A DNA stretch of 64,000 bases from Microbacterium galbinum (lineage in GTDB: Bacteria > Actinomycetota > Actinomycetes > Actinomycetales > Microbacteriaceae), in NCBI RefSeq assembly GCF_023101185.1, contig NZ_CP078077.1:2881630-2945629 (forward strand), in the 5' to 3' direction. This document shows, piece by piece, positions 28,337 through 38,060 of this stretch; position 1 is the stretch's first letter, and every line of letters starts with the position of its first letter. Both the position numbers and the translations under genes were made by a program. The notes beneath the pieces were generated by a model. The model saw only the letters and a program-made list of their open reading frames with translations, ran no database searches and was not told where the DNA came from.

Positions 28337-30184
28337 TCAGTTCTTGTGCCGCGGCTTGCGGAACGGCTTCTCCTCGCGGTCGCCACGCGGCGGACGGCTG
28401 TCGTCGTTGCGGCGCGGACGATCGTCACGGTCGCGCCGGTCGAAGCGAGCGCCGCCCTCACGCGGCCCGCCGCGTCGCGCACCCGGTCCACGATCCGGCT
28501 TGATCTCGATGAGCTGGCCCGAGATGCGTGTGCTGCTCAGCTTCTCGAGAACGGCCGGGTCGAGGTTCGCGGGAAGCTCGACGATCGAGAAGTCGGGGCG
28601 GATGTTGATCGCCCCGAAGTCGTCGCGTCCGAGGCCGCCCTCGTTCGCGAGCGCGCCGACGATCTGTCGCGGCTCGACACGGTGGCGCCGGCCGACCTCG
28701 ATGCGGTAGGCGGCGTAGTCGCCACGCCCGCGGCGTTCGGTGCGGGGCTCGCGGGAGTCGCGCGCGTTGCGTTCGCGCGGCGGGCGGTTGTCGGCGGCGA
28801 CGGCCTTCGCGAGAGGGTCGTCCGCCGGGTCGAGCAGCAGGGGAGTGTCCCCCTGGGCGACGATCGCGAGGGCCGCGGCGACATCGCCCTCGGGGACGTC
28901 GTGGTTGCGGACGTAGTGGGCGACCACATCGCGGAACGACTCGATCCGGGCGGCGTCTCCGAGAGCGGCGGTGATCGCGTCGTCGAACCGGGTGAGGCGC
29001 GTGGTGTTGACGTCTTCCGTGGTCGGGAGCTGCATCTGCGTCGGCTCCTGACGCGTCGCCTTCTCGATGTGCTTGAGGAGGTAGCGCTCACGCGGAGTGA
29101 TGAAGCTGATCGCGTCACCGGTGCGACCGGCACGGCCGGTGCGACCGATGCGGTGCACGTACGATTCCGTGTCGGTCGGGATGTCGAAGTTGATGACGTG
29201 GCTGATGCGCTCGACGTCGAGGCCGCGCGCGGCGACATCGGTGGCGACGAGGATGTCGAGCTTGCCGTCCTTGAGCTGGTTGACGCTGCGCTCGCGCTGC
29301 ACCTGCGGCACGTCGCCGTTGATCGCCGCGGCCGAGTACCCGCGCGCACGCAGCTTCTCGGCGAGCGTCTCGGTCTCGTTCTTGGTGCGGACGAAGACGA
29401 TCATGCCGTCGAAGTTCTCGACCTCGAGGATGCGGGTCAGCGCATCGACCTTCTGCGCATAGGACACCACCAGGTATCGCTGGGTGATGTTCGTGCCGGT
29501 CGCGGTCTTCGACTTGATGCTGATCTCTTCGGGATCGCGCAGGTACTTCTGCGCCAGACGGCGGATCTGCGGCGGCATCGTGGCGGAGAAGAGGGCGACC
29601 TGCTTCTCTTCGGGCGTCTGCGCGAGGATCTGCTCGACGTCTTCCGCGAAGCCCATCTTGAGCATCTCATCGGCCTCGTCGAGCACGAGGTACTGCAGCT
29701 CGGAGAGGTCGAGCGTGCCCTTAGCGAGGTGGTCCATGATGCGGCCGGGGGTACCGACCACCACGTGCACGCCGCGGCGGAGAGCCGACAACTGGACGCC
29801 GTAGCCCTGGCCGCCGTAGACGGGCAGCACGTGGACGCCCTTCATCTTCGAGGCGTACGACTCGAATGCCTCGCACACCTGGAGCGCGAGTTCGCGGGTC
29901 GGGGCGAGCACGAGGGCCTGCGGCGTCTTCTGCGAGACGTCGAGACGCTCGAGGACGGGCAGCGCGAAGGCCGCGGTCTTTCCCGTGCCGGTCTGCGCCA
30001 TGCCGACGACGTCGCGACCCGCGAGGAGCGTCGGGATGGTGGCCGCCTGGATGGGCGACGGGGTCTCGTAGCCGAGGTCACGGATGGCTTTGAGGACGGG
30101 CCCGGTGATGCCGAGATCCTCGAATCCGGGGGTCGCGGGGGAGTCCTCGGGGGCGTCGGTCAGCACTGCATCTTCAGGGGTCAC
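28337..30184 (-). CDS. deaD: DEAD-box RNA helicase (DeaD/CsdA type)
   Basis: An ATP-dependent RNA helicase, probably in ribosome assembly or RNA turnover. The 615-residue protein has a Q-motif (FEDLGI to PSPIQ), motif I AQTGTGKT, DEAD in LDEADEM, SAT in LFSATMPP, and HRIGRTGRAGR. A DbpA-type RNA-binding domain follows (about 485-560: YRIEVGRRHRVEPRQIVGAL), then an Arg/Gly/Asp-rich tail ending in KPRHKN. The GTG start fits TACCCT 6 nt upstream; its own promoter lies between fadD and this gene. Confidence 0.93.
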   Translation of the reverse strand: MTPEDAVLTDAPEDSPATPGFEDLGITGPVLKAIRDLGYETPSPIQAATIPTLLAGRDVVGMAQTGTGKTAAFALPVLERLDVSQKTPQALVLAPTRELALQVCEAFESYASKMKGVHVLPVYGGQGYGVQLSALRRGVHVVVGTPGRIMDHLAKGTLDLSELQYLVLDEADEMLKMGFAEDVEQILAQTPEEKQVALFSATMPPQIRRLAQKYLRDPEEISIKSKTATGTNITQRYLVVSYAQKVDALTRILEVENFDGMIVFVRTKNETETLAEKLRARGYSAAAINGDVPQVQRERSVNQLKDGKLDILVATDVAARGLDVERISHVINFDIPTDTESYVHRIGRTGRAGRTGDAISFITPRERYLLKHIEKATRQEPTQMQLPTTEDVNTTRLTRFDDAITAALGDAARIESFRDVVAHYVRNHDVPEGDVAAALAIVAQGDTPLLLDPADDPLAKAVAADNRPPRERNARDSREPRTERRGRGDYAAYRIEVGRRHRVEPRQIVGALANEGGLGRDDFGAINIRPDFSIVELPANLDPAVLEKLSSTRISGQLIEIKPDRGPGARRGGPREGGARFDRRDRDDRPRRNDDSRPPRGDREEKPFRKPRHKN

Positions 30185-30190
30185 TTCCCA

Positions 30191-30196
30191 AGGGTA
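30191..30196 (-). promoter_or_regulatory. -10-like TACCCT for deaD
   Basis: On the minus strand TACCCT ends 6 nt before the deaD GTG, without Shine-Dalgarno. Confidence 0.5.
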
Positions 30197-30232
30197 GCGC
30201 CCCGAGGGTGCTGCGCGCCTGTGAGGGCGTCC

Positions 30233-31933
30233 TCAGGAACCGCTGGTGAGTGCGAGAAGACGCTCCTTGACCTGCCGCCGGAGCACCTTTCCGATGAGGG
30301 ATTTCGGCAGTTCGTCGACCACGAACAGCCGGCGCGGAACCTTGTAAGGGGTGAGGATCCCCCGCACGAACTCGCGGATTGCTTCGACGTCGACGTCGAC
30401 ACCGCCGTCGACGACGATCGCTGCGGCGACCTCTTCGCCGGAGTGCGCGCTCGGAAGGCCGATGACCGCGGCATCGACGATCTGCGGATGCTGCCGCAGC
30501 GCGTTCTCGACCTCGGTGGGGGCGACGTTGAACCCGCCCGTGATGATGAGCTCTTTGATGCGGTCCACGATCCGCACGAAGCCGGCGTCATCGATCGTGA
30601 CGATGTCACCCGTGCGATACCAGCCGTCGGCGAAGACGGCATCCGTCTCCTCCGGCTTGCCGTAATAGCCCGAGAAGACCTGCGGACCGCGCACGACGAG
30701 CTCGCCCGCCGATCCGGCCGGGACATCGACCGTCGGATTCTCGGGATCGACCACGCGGCACTCGGTACCGGGCAGCGGGAGACCGACGGTGCCGGGCACG
30801 CGGTTGTCGGCGACGGGGTTGGCCATGAGCACGGGGGAGCACTCGCTGAGTCCGTATCCCTCGACGAGGAAACCGTGCGTCGCCGCCTCGAAGGGGACGA
30901 CGAGTTCGTGGGGCAGCGCCATGGCGCCGGAGATCGCGACCTCGATGCCGTCGAGCGAGACGCCCTTCTGGTTCGCCGCCGCGAGCAGGCGATCGGCGAT
31001 CGGCGGCACGAGGGGCAGGAACGTGGCGGGGTGCTTCTTCATCGCGTCGAGCACGAGATCGGGGTCGAACTTGGGGAAGAGCACGAGGCGCGCGCCCATC
31101 GACATCGCGAACGTGAGGCACAGCGTGAGGCCGTAGGCGTGGAACATCGGGAGGACGGCGTAGACGACGCAGCCCTTGCCGCGCTGGATCGACGGGACCC
31201 ACGCCTTGGCCTGCGCGGCATTGGCCAGGAGGTTGCGGTGGGTCAGCGAGGCGCCCTTGGGGGTGCCGGTCGTGCCCGACGTGTACTGGATGATGGCGAG
31301 GTCGTCCGTCGAGGGGCGCGGATGCGACTCCGGAATCGGGTCGTGGGAGACGAGCGACTCCCAGGTCACCGTTCCACGGACGCGAGTGGTGAGCGCCGCG
31401 CGGGATTCCCGAGCCTTCCCCACGGGAAGGCGCAGCGCGATGCGGGTGAGGAACGGCATCGCCGTGGTCACGTCGACCGAGACGAGGGTCGACACCGCGA
31501 GATCGGACGGGAACTCCTGCACGGTCGAGACGACCTTGTTCCAGACGATCGCATGCTTCGCGCCGTGGTCCTCGAACTGCTTCCGCAGCTCGCGGGGCGT
31601 GTACAGCGGATTGTGCTCGACGACGACCGCTCCGAGCCGCAGGACGGCATAGAACGCGACGATGTGCTGCGGGCAGTTCGGCAGCACGATCGCGACCGGG
31701 TCGCCCGCGCGCACGCCGAGATCGCGGAGTCCGCCGGCGACGCGGTCGATCGCATCCTGCAACTCGGCGTACGTGGTCTCGCGGCCGAAGAACTGCAGAG
31801 CCGGTGCATCGGGATAGTCCCGCACCGACTCGGCGACGATGTCGATCAGGGATCCCGAGACGGGAGCGAGGTCTTCCGGGACGCCGTCTGCGTAGCTGGC
31901 GACCCACGGGCGAGGAGGCTGGAACGTACTCAC
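30233..31933 (-). CDS. fadD: Long-chain acyl-CoA ligase
   Basis: An adenylate-forming enzyme activating fatty acids to acyl-CoA. The 566-residue protein has the P-loop YTSGTTGTPKGASLTH, the EGYGLSECSPV motif, the WYRTGD block and C-terminal lysine region (KVPRRLFVVDELPKS, then IGKVLRRQV). It is closest in style to FadD-like long-chain ligases; chain length is not decidable. The GTG at 31933 is chosen because TATGCT ends 7 nt before it; an in-frame ATG 11 codons upstream would put the hexamer inside the gene. Confidence 0.9.
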   Translation of the reverse strand: MSTFQPPRPWVASYADGVPEDLAPVSGSLIDIVAESVRDYPDAPALQFFGRETTYAELQDAIDRVAGGLRDLGVRAGDPVAIVLPNCPQHIVAFYAVLRLGAVVVEHNPLYTPRELRKQFEDHGAKHAIVWNKVVSTVQEFPSDLAVSTLVSVDVTTAMPFLTRIALRLPVGKARESRAALTTRVRGTVTWESLVSHDPIPESHPRPSTDDLAIIQYTSGTTGTPKGASLTHRNLLANAAQAKAWVPSIQRGKGCVVYAVLPMFHAYGLTLCLTFAMSMGARLVLFPKFDPDLVLDAMKKHPATFLPLVPPIADRLLAAANQKGVSLDGIEVAISGAMALPHELVVPFEAATHGFLVEGYGLSECSPVLMANPVADNRVPGTVGLPLPGTECRVVDPENPTVDVPAGSAGELVVRGPQVFSGYYGKPEETDAVFADGWYRTGDIVTIDDAGFVRIVDRIKELIITGGFNVAPTEVENALRQHPQIVDAAVIGLPSAHSGEEVAAAIVVDGGVDVDVEAIREFVRGILTPYKVPRRLFVVDELPKSLIGKVLRRQVKERLLALTSGS

Positions 31934-31940
31934 GCGCCCC

Positions 31941-31946
31941 AGCATA
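31941..31946 (-). promoter_or_regulatory. -10-like TATGCT for fadD
   Basis: On the minus strand TATGCT ends 7 nt before the GTG. It sits back to back with the gatC promoter in a 74-nt divergent gap. Confidence 0.5.
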
Positions 31947-31994
31947 GGGGGAGGGATCGAACGCACGGAGGCGGCTGTGGAGGAAGCCGCTGAC

Positions 31995-32000
31995 TAGACT
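31995..32000 (+). promoter_or_regulatory. -10-like TAGACT for gatCAB
   Basis: TAGACT ends 7 nt before the gatC GTG; no Shine-Dalgarno is present. Confidence 0.55.
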
Positions 32001-32007
32001 TGCAGGC

Positions 32008-32307
32008 GTGTCTGAAATCACCCCCGAACTCGTGCGCCATCTCGGTGTGCTCGCACGCATCCAGCTGAACGACGACGAGGTGTCGCGGCTCACGGGCCAG
32101 CTCGACGCGATCGTCGACAACATCGCGAAGGTGTCGGAGGTCGCGACCGCCGACGTCGTCGCGACGAGCCACCCGATCCCGCTGAGCAACGTCTTCCGTC
32201 CCGACGTCGTCGGGCAGACGCTGACGCACGAGCAGGTGCTGCAGAACGCTCCGGATGCTGCCGACGGCCGCTTCCGCGTCACCGCGATCCTGGGAGAAGA
32301 GCAGTGA
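32008..32307 (+). CDS. gatC: Asp-tRNA(Asn)/Glu-tRNA(Gln) amidotransferase subunit C
   Basis: GatC stabilises the GatAB amidotransferase that makes Gln-tRNA and, in some species, Asn-tRNA. The 99-residue protein has the usual length and motifs: [20 protein letters not shown], the [15 protein letters not shown] arm that wraps around GatA/B, and FRVTAILGE at the end. It is first gene of gatCAB, and its stop overlaps gatA (GTGA). Confidence 0.96.
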   Translation: MSEITPELVRHLGVLARIQLNDDEVSRLTGQLDAIVDNIAKVSEVATADVVATSHPIPLSNVFRPDVVGQTLTHEQVLQNAPDAADGRFRVTAILGEEQ

Positions 32308-33821
32308 GCGACATCATCCGCCTGGACGCCTCCGACCTCGCGGCGAAGCTCGCCGCCGGGGAGGTGTCGAGCGTCGAGGCGACGCAGGCGCACCTCGACC
32401 GCATCGCCGCCGTGGACGGCGACGTCCATGCCTTCCTGCACGTGAACGCAGGGGCGCTCGAGGCCGCAGCGGCCATCGACGCGCGCCGTGCCGCGGGTGA
32501 GGAGCTGGGCCCGCTCGCCGGTGTGCCGCTCGCGATCAAGGACGTGCTGGTCACGACCGATCAGCCCACCACCAGCGGCTCGCGCATCCTCGAGGGATAC
32601 CGTTCGCCGTACGACGCGACGGTCGTGGCGCGCTCGCGCGCCGCAGGTCTCGTGCCCCTCGGCAAGACCAACATGGACGAGTTCGCGATGGGCTCGTCGA
32701 CCGAGCACTCGGCTTACGGCCCCACCCACAACCCGTGGGACCTGGAGCGCATCCCGGGCGGTTCCGGCGGTGGGTCGGCTGCAGCCGTCGCCGCTTTCGA
32801 GGCCCCGATCGCGCTCGGCTCGGACACCGGCGGATCGATTCGCCAGCCCGCGCACGTGACCGGCACGGTCGGCGTGAAGCCGACCTATGGCGGGGTCAGC
32901 CGGTACGGGGCGATCGCCCTGGCGTCCAGCCTCGACCAGGTCGGCCCCGTCTCGCGCACCGTCCTCGACTCCGGACTCCTGCACGATGTCATCGCCGGTC
33001 ACGACCCGAAGGACTCGACGTCGCTGAAGGACGCCTGGCCGTCGTTCGCCGAGGCCGCCCGCGAGGGCGCGCGCGGCGACGTGCTCAAGGGTCTCAAGGT
33101 CGGTGTCATCCGCGAACTGCCCGACAGCGGCTTCCAGCCGGGTGTCGCGGCATCCTTCCGCGCCTCGCTCGCGCTCATGGAGGCGCAGGGAGCCGAGATC
33201 GTCGAGATCGGCGCACCGCACTTCGAATACGGTGTGGCGGCGTACTACTTGATCCTCCCCGCGGAGGCGTCGAGCAACCTCGCGAAGTTCGACTCGGTGC
33301 GCTTCGGCCTGCGGGTCACTCCGGACGGGACCCCGACCGTCGAGGACGTCATGTCCGCGACGCGCGACGCCGGTTTCGGCGACGAGGTCAAGCGCCGCAT
33401 CATCCTCGGCACCTACGCGCTGTCGGCGGGATACTACGACGCGTACTACGGCAGTGCCCAGAAGGTGCGCACGCTCATCCAGCAGGACTTCGCCGCCGCC
33501 TTCGCGGAGGTCGACGTGATCGCGACGCCGTCGGCGCCGACGACCGCGTTCAAACTCGGCGAGAAGATCGACGACCCACTGCAGATGTATCTCAACGACA
33601 TCACGACGATTCCCGTGAATCTCGCGGGTGTGCCGGGGATCTCGATCCCGAGCGGTCTGGCGGACGACGACGGTCTCCCCGTCGGCATCCAGTTCATCGC
33701 TCCGGCGCGTGAAGATGCCCGCCTCTACCGTGTGGGAGCCGCACTCGAGACGCTCCTCGTCGATTCGTGGGGCGCCCCGCTGCTCACCCGCGCACCCCAG
33801 CTCGCAGGAGGGAACCGCTGA
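32304..33821 (+). CDS. gatA: Asp-tRNA(Asn)/Glu-tRNA(Gln) amidotransferase subunit A
   Basis: GatA releases ammonia from glutamine for the transamidation reaction. The 505-residue amidase-signature protein has the Ser-cis-Ser-Lys triad: Lys79 in LAIKDVL, the cis-Ser in [10 protein letters not shown], and nucleophile Ser178 in [14 protein letters not shown] overlaps the gatC stop; its TGA shares one base with the gatB ATG. Absence of a glnS-type gene cannot be judged from this window. Confidence 0.97.
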   Translation: MSDIIRLDASDLAAKLAAGEVSSVEATQAHLDRIAAVDGDVHAFLHVNAGALEAAAAIDARRAAGEELGPLAGVPLAIKDVLVTTDQPTTSGSRILEGYRSPYDATVVARSRAAGLVPLGKTNMDEFAMGSSTEHSAYGPTHNPWDLERIPGGSGGGSAAAVAAFEAPIALGSDTGGSIRQPAHVTGTVGVKPTYGGVSRYGAIALASSLDQVGPVSRTVLDSGLLHDVIAGHDPKDSTSLKDAWPSFAEAAREGARGDVLKGLKVGVIRELPDSGFQPGVAASFRASLALMEAQGAEIVEIGAPHFEYGVAAYYLILPAEASSNLAKFDSVRFGLRVTPDGTPTVEDVMSATRDAGFGDEVKRRIILGTYALSAGYYDAYYGSAQKVRTLIQQDFAAAFAEVDVIATPSAPTTAFKLGEKIDDPLQMYLNDITTIPVNLAGVPGISIPSGLADDDGLPVGIQFIAPAREDARLYRVGAALETLLVDSWGAPLLTRAPQLAGGNR

Positions 33822-35335
33822 TGGCCGCCGCCAAGCTCATGGACTTCGACAAGGCCCTCGAACTGTTCGAGCCCGTGCTCGGATTCGAGGTGCACGTCGA
33901 GCTGAACACGAACACGAAGATGTTCTCGGACGCGCCGAACCCGGCGAACGAGGCGTATCACGCCGCGGAGCCGAACACGCTGATCGCGCCGGTCGACCTC
34001 GGTCTCCCCGGCTCACTGCCCGTCGTGAACGAGACGGCGATCCGGTCGTCGATCAGCCTCGGGCTCGCCCTGGGCTGCTCGATCGCGGAGTCGAGCCGTT
34101 TCGCGCGCAAGAACTACTTCTACCCCGACCTCGGGAAGAACTATCAGATCTCGCAGTACGACGAGCCGATCGCGTACGAGGGGTCGGTCGAGGTCGAGCT
34201 CGAGGACGGCACGCTCATCACGATCCCGATCGAGCGCGCGCACATGGAGGAGGACGCCGGCAAGCTGACCCACATGGGCGGAGCGACCGGTCGTATCCAG
34301 GGTGCGGAGTACTCGCTGGTCGACTACAACCGCGCGGGCGTGCCGCTGGTCGAGATCGTGACGAAGGTCATCACCGGCACGGAGCACCGCGCTCCCGAGG
34401 TCGCCAAGGCCTACGTCGCCGCGATCCGCGACATCGTGCGTGGACTCGGCATCTCCGAAGCCCGTCTCGAGCGGGGCAACCTGCGCTGCGACGCGAACGT
34501 CTCCCTGCGACGCCGGGGCGAGGAGAAGCTCGGCACCCGCACGGAGACCAAGAACGTCAACTCCATGCGCTCGGTCGAGCGTGCGGTGCGGTACGAGATC
34601 CAGCGCCAGGCGCAGATCCTCGCCGACGGCGGCTCCATCACGCAGGAGACCCGCCACTGGCACGAGGACACCGGAACCACGTCTCCGGGTCGTCCGAAGT
34701 CGGATGCCGATGACTACCGCTACTTCCCGGAGCCGGATCTCCTCCCCGTCGAGCCGGCCGCTGCACTGATCGAGGAGCTGCGGGCGGCACTGCCCGAGCA
34801 GCCCGTCGCGCGGCGTCGTCGTCTGATGACCGAGTGGGGCTTCACCGATCTCGAGTTCCAGGACGTGCGCAACAGCGGCATCCTCGACGAGGTCGAGGCG
34901 ACGATCGCGGCCGGGGCCGCGCCCGCGGCGGCTCGTAAGTGGTGGACCGGCGAGATCGCCCGTCTCGCCAACGCCCAGGAGAAGGATGCCGCTGCCCTGG
35001 TGAGCCCGCAGAACGTCGCCGCCCTGCAGAAGCTGGTCGACGCGGGAACGCTGACGGACAAGCTCGCCCGCCAGGTGCTCGAGGGCGTCATCGCCGGCGA
35101 GGGAACGCCGCAGGAGGTCGTCGACGCCCGTGGCCTCGCGGTCGTCTCGGACGACGGCGCGCTGATCGCGGCGATCGACGATGCGTTCGCCGCACAGCCG
35201 GACGTGCTGGCGAAGATCAAGGATGGCAAGGTGCAGGCCGCCGGTGCCGTGATCGGTGCGGTCATGAAGGCGATGAAGGGTCAGGCGGACGCCGCGCGCG
35301 TGCGCGAACTGATCCTCGAGCGCGCCGCGCAGTAG
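33821..35335 (+). CDS. gatB: Asp-tRNA(Asn)/Glu-tRNA(Gln) amidotransferase subunit B
   Basis: GatB binds the misacylated tRNA and activates its carboxylate with ATP. The 504-residue protein has [19 protein letters not shown], the [10 protein letters not shown] block, [11 protein letters not shown] and the C-terminal YqeY-like helical domain that contacts tRNA (from about 360; [16 protein letters not shown]). The ATG follows GGAGGG and overlaps the gatA stop by one base. A terminator-like hairpin follows. Confidence 0.97.
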   Translation: MAAAKLMDFDKALELFEPVLGFEVHVELNTNTKMFSDAPNPANEAYHAAEPNTLIAPVDLGLPGSLPVVNETAIRSSISLGLALGCSIAESSRFARKNYFYPDLGKNYQISQYDEPIAYEGSVEVELEDGTLITIPIERAHMEEDAGKLTHMGGATGRIQGAEYSLVDYNRAGVPLVEIVTKVITGTEHRAPEVAKAYVAAIRDIVRGLGISEARLERGNLRCDANVSLRRRGEEKLGTRTETKNVNSMRSVERAVRYEIQRQAQILADGGSITQETRHWHEDTGTTSPGRPKSDADDYRYFPEPDLLPVEPAAALIEELRAALPEQPVARRRRLMTEWGFTDLEFQDVRNSGILDEVEATIAAGAAPAAARKWWTGEIARLANAQEKDAAALVSPQNVAALQKLVDAGTLTDKLARQVLEGVIAGEGTPQEVVDARGLAVVSDDGALIAAIDDAFAAQPDVLAKIKDGKVQAAGAVIGAVMKAMKGQADAARVRELILERAAQ

Positions 35336-35341
35336 GTCCTG

Positions 35342-35378
35342 TTCTCCCTCGGGCCGGTGTCGGTGGTCCGAGGGAGAA
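35342..35378 (+). terminator. Terminator-like hairpin after gatB
   Basis: An 11-bp perfect stem (TTCTCCCTCGG with CCGAGGGAGAA) encloses a 15-nt loop. The T-tract is poor. Its right arm overlaps the dinB upstream region, so it may also influence dinB. Confidence 0.55.
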
Positions 35379-35385
35379 TGTTCTC
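35374..35385 (+). promoter_or_regulatory. Palindrome GAGAATGTTCTC abutting the dinB start
   Basis: GAGAA and TTCTC form a perfect inverted repeat around TG, ending directly at the ATG. GAGAAT is placed where a leaderless -10 would be (6 nt before ATG). It does not match the LexA consensus spacing. Confidence 0.35.
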
Positions 35386-36642
35386 ATGGGGCACGGAGAC
35401 GGCAGAGGGCGCATGGTGTCGTCGGCGGGAGCCGACGACACGGGAACGCGCATCCTGCACGTCGACATGGATGCCTTCTACGCGGCTGTCGAGGTGCTCG
35501 ACGATCCGGGTCTTCGTGGTCTCCCGATCATCATCGGAGCGCCCGATGGGCGGTCGGTCGTCTCGAGCGCGTCGTACGAGGCGCGTCGCTACGGGGTGCG
35601 CTCGGCCATGCCGGTCTCCCAGGCGATCAGGCTCTGCCCCTCGGCGCGGATCGTGATGCCGCACTTCCACCGGTATCAAGAGGTCTCCCGACAGGTGATG
35701 GCGATCTTCGAGTCGTTCACGCCGCTGGTCGAGCCGCTGTCCGTCGACGAGGCGTTCCTCGATGTGCAGGGCGTGCGCCGGTTGTGGGGGAGCCCGGGGG
35801 TGATCGCCCGGCTCGTGCGCGAGCGCGTGGCGGACGAGGTCGGTATCACGTGCAGCGTCGGCGTCGCGGCGACCAAGCACGTCGCGAAGATGGCATCGAC
35901 GATCGCGAAACCCGACGGAATGCTCGTCGTGCCGGCGGCACGCACGCTCGAGTTCCTCTCGCCGCGGCCGGTCCGCGCGATGTGGGGTGTCGGCCCGAAG
36001 GCTGCGGAGGCACTCGAGGCGCGCGGCATCCGGACCATCGGCGACATCCGTGAGTCCTCTCCGGAGATGCTCGACCGCGCCGTCGGCTCGGCGCTGAGCA
36101 CCCGTCTGGCGCAGCTCGCCCGCGGAGAAGACGCCCGAGCCGTCGACACCGAGCGTGTAGAGAAGAGCATCGGACACGAGGAGACGTTCGAGCACGATAT
36201 CCTCGATCGTCCGTTCCTGCGAGCGGAACTGCTGCGGCTCGCGGACCGCGTTGCCGCGCGTCTTCGTCGTGCGCAGTGGGAGGCGGCGACGGTCTCGATC
36301 AAGATCCGCTTCGACGACTTCCGCACCGTGAACCGCTCTCAGACGCTGTCGGAACCCACCGCGGTCGGACAGCGCATCGGCGAGGCCGCTCAAGCGCTGT
36401 TCGAGCAGATCGACCGTCGTGACCCGATCAGGCTCGTCGGAGTGCGTGCCGAGAAGCTGCAGCCGGCGGGCGGCGGTGGGATGGGGCTGTGGGACGACGA
36501 CGAGGACTGGAGGCGGGTCGAGGGAGCGGTCGACGATGCCGTGGCTCGCTTCGGGACTGCGACCATCACGCGCGCGCGGCACATCGGGCGCGGCGAAGGG
36601 CGCGGTGCTGCACAGCATCCTCGGGCGCACGGCGTGGATTGA
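35386..36642 (+). CDS. dinB: DNA polymerase IV (Y-family)
   Basis: An error-prone translesion polymerase, 418 residues. Visible are RILHVDMDAFYAAVEV (catalytic Asp, steric gate Phe-Tyr), SYEARRYGVRSAMP, and SVDEAFLDVQG (catalytic Asp-Glu). The HhH region includes WGVGPKAAEALEARGI, and the little-finger domain follows from about residue 250. It ends in a short basic tail without an evident beta-clamp-binding QxxLF motif. ATG at 35386 is preferred; an in-frame ATG 9 codons later is possible. Confidence 0.92.
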   Translation: MGHGDGRGRMVSSAGADDTGTRILHVDMDAFYAAVEVLDDPGLRGLPIIIGAPDGRSVVSSASYEARRYGVRSAMPVSQAIRLCPSARIVMPHFHRYQEVSRQVMAIFESFTPLVEPLSVDEAFLDVQGVRRLWGSPGVIARLVRERVADEVGITCSVGVAATKHVAKMASTIAKPDGMLVVPAARTLEFLSPRPVRAMWGVGPKAAEALEARGIRTIGDIRESSPEMLDRAVGSALSTRLAQLARGEDARAVDTERVEKSIGHEETFEHDILDRPFLRAELLRLADRVAARLRRAQWEAATVSIKIRFDDFRTVNRSQTLSEPTAVGQRIGEAAQALFEQIDRRDPIRLVGVRAEKLQPAGGGGMGLWDDDEDWRRVEGAVDDAVARFGTATITRARHIGRGEGRGAAQHPRAHGVD

Positions 36643-36667
36643 CGCTCCGCAATCCCTTGCGGTCGAC

Positions 36668-36673
36668 TAGCGT
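36668..36673 (+). promoter_or_regulatory. -10-like TAGCGT before the GerW-like gene
   Basis: TAGCGT ends 6 nt before the ATG at 36680, with no ribosome binding site. Confidence 0.5.
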
Positions 36674-36679
36674 GGTCCC

Positions 36680-36997
36680 ATGCCGAACATTGCACTGGAA
36701 CTCGGAAAGCAGGCCGCGTCCATCGGGGTCAAGAGCGCATACGGAGAGCCGCAGGACGTCGACGGCGTCAGCATCACTCCCGTCGCCTTCACCTACTCGG
36801 GCTTCGGCGGGGGAAGCGGCGACGGCGCGGAAGGCGGTGGCGGCGGCGGAGTCTCCGTTCCCGTCGGCGTCTACGTGCGTCGCGAGGAGGGGCTGCGTTT
36901 CGAGCCCAACATCGTCACGCTGCTGGTCGTGGCGGTGCCATTCGTCTGGGTCGCAGGCCGAGCTCTCTCACGCATCATCCGTGCTCTCAAGAAGTGA
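36680..36997 (+). CDS. GerW/YtfJ family protein
   Basis: A 105-residue protein with the glycine-rich signature of the Spore_YtfJ/GerW family (GFGGGSGDGAEGGGGGG, then VSVPVGVYVRREEG) and a C-terminal hydrophobic segment (IVTLLVVAVPFVWVAGRAL) followed by Lys. In Bacillus GerW acts in spore germination, but family members occur in non-sporulating Actinobacteria, where the role is unknown. The C-terminal membrane anchor suggests it sits on the inner face of the membrane. The ATG fits TAGCGT 6 nt upstream. Confidence 0.8.
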   Translation: MPNIALELGKQAASIGVKSAYGEPQDVDGVSITPVAFTYSGFGGGSGDGAEGGGGGGVSVPVGVYVRREEGLRFEPNIVTLLVVAVPFVWVAGRALSRIIRALKK

Positions 36998-37562
36998 TGA
37001 TCCTGTCGCTGCGGCGCTCGCCCGCGCGGCGGGGCTGATCTGCGACGATCTCCGCGCGTTGGCCGCGTCGAACCCGGTCGTCCTCATCGACGGCTGCAGC
37101 GGCGCGGGGAAGTCCACTCTCGCGGCGCGGGTCGCCGAAGAGTGGCCGCTCGTCGGTCGTGTGCAGGTCATCGCCCTCGATTCGCTCTATCCCGGATGGG
37201 ACGGCCTCGATGGGGGAGTCGAGCGGGCGCTGGAGGGAATCCTCCGGCCGCACGGGCGCGGGAAGCTCGGCGCATGGCAGCGTTGGGATTGGGAACGCGC
37301 TACCGAGGCGGAGACGCATGCGGTCGATCCTGCGCTCGGAGTGATCGTCGAGGGCAGCGGACTGTTGACACCGGCCACGGCAGCCCTGGGCGATGTGCGG
37401 GTGTGGCTCGAGGCTGAGGAGCCGGTGCGCAAGCGCAGGGCGCTGACGCGCGACGGCGAGACCTACCGTCCGCACTGGGATCGTTGGGCGGCGCAGGAGC
37501 GCGCGCACATCGCGCGTGACGACCCCCGGTCGTTGGCGACGCGGATCATCGAGATTCCGTGA
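36981..37562 (+). CDS. P-loop NTPase, uridine-kinase-like
   Basis: A protein of about 193 residues with Walker A DGCSGAGKST near residue 35, LDSLYPGWDGL after it, and a C-terminal Arg-rich lid (VRKRRALTRDGE, then YRPHWDRWAAQE). The layout resembles uridine kinase or phosphoribulokinase-type small-molecule kinases; substrate unknown. No ATG begins the conserved region: the GTG at 36981, overlapping the previous gene by 17 nt in another frame, is the best start. Coupling with the GerW-like gene is likely. Confidence 0.75.
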   Translation: MLSRSDDPVAAALARAAGLICDDLRALAASNPVVLIDGCSGAGKSTLAARVAEEWPLVGRVQVIALDSLYPGWDGLDGGVERALEGILRPHGRGKLGAWQRWDWERATEAETHAVDPALGVIVEGSGLLTPATAALGDVRVWLEAEEPVRKRRALTRDGETYRPHWDRWAAQERAHIARDDPRSLATRIIEIP

Positions 37563-37574
37563 CCCGCGGGCGCG

Positions 37575-38060
37575 TCAGTCGCCCATCTCCGCATCGATGA
37601 GGAGCTCGAGGCGGTACCCGATCCAGTCGTAGATCCCGAAACGCGGATCCTCGGGGTCGTGGTCGTCGTCGTCGATGATCCCGAGGCGGGTGGCGAGGAC
37701 CAGGCGGATCGCGTTCAGAGTGCGCAACCACGCATCGACCTCGCCGCGCGGGACCTCGAGGGTGTGGGCGCGGAGCATGTCGTCATCGGTCATCGACGCG
37801 CGGAAGGACTGGAACGGGGCGAGTGCGCGGCGGACCACGTCGGCATCTGCGAGGCGGCGCTCGAGCAGATCGTCCCGGGTGGCCTCGGCGAAATCGCGTG
37901 ACGCGTGCTCATCGTCGGGATAGGGGGTCGGTGCGAGACGATCGAGGGCCTCGTCGTTCGCATCCGCGGACGACAGCAGCGTCGTGTACTCGTCGACGAC
38001 CTCGTCCAGTCGTACGCCCTCGAGGGTGACGAGGGTGATCTCGACGGCAGCGGCGCTCAC
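37575..38060 (-). CDS. DUF2017 family protein
   Basis: A 161-residue acidic, helical protein (MSAAAVEITLVTLEGVRLDE, then a central PDDEHASRDFAEATRDDLLE). It matches DUF2017, which in Actinobacteria usually follows clpS; function unknown. The GTG start overlaps the clpS stop by 4 nt, so the two are coupled. The constant pairing suggests a link with ClpS-dependent proteolysis (inference). Confidence 0.85.
   Translation of the reverse strand: MSAAAVEITLVTLEGVRLDEVVDEYTTLLSSADANDEALDRLAPTPYPDDEHASRDFAEATRDDLLERRLADADVVRRALAPFQSFRASMTDDDMLRAHTLEVPRGEVDAWLRTLNAIRLVLATRLGIIDDDDHDPEDPRFGIYDWIGYRLELLIDAEMGD

Noticed and set aside
28346..31993. A plus-strand open frame of 1215 codons opposite deaD and fadD.
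   Set aside because: Antisense to two clear genes; composition is typical of a shadow frame and no family motif appears.
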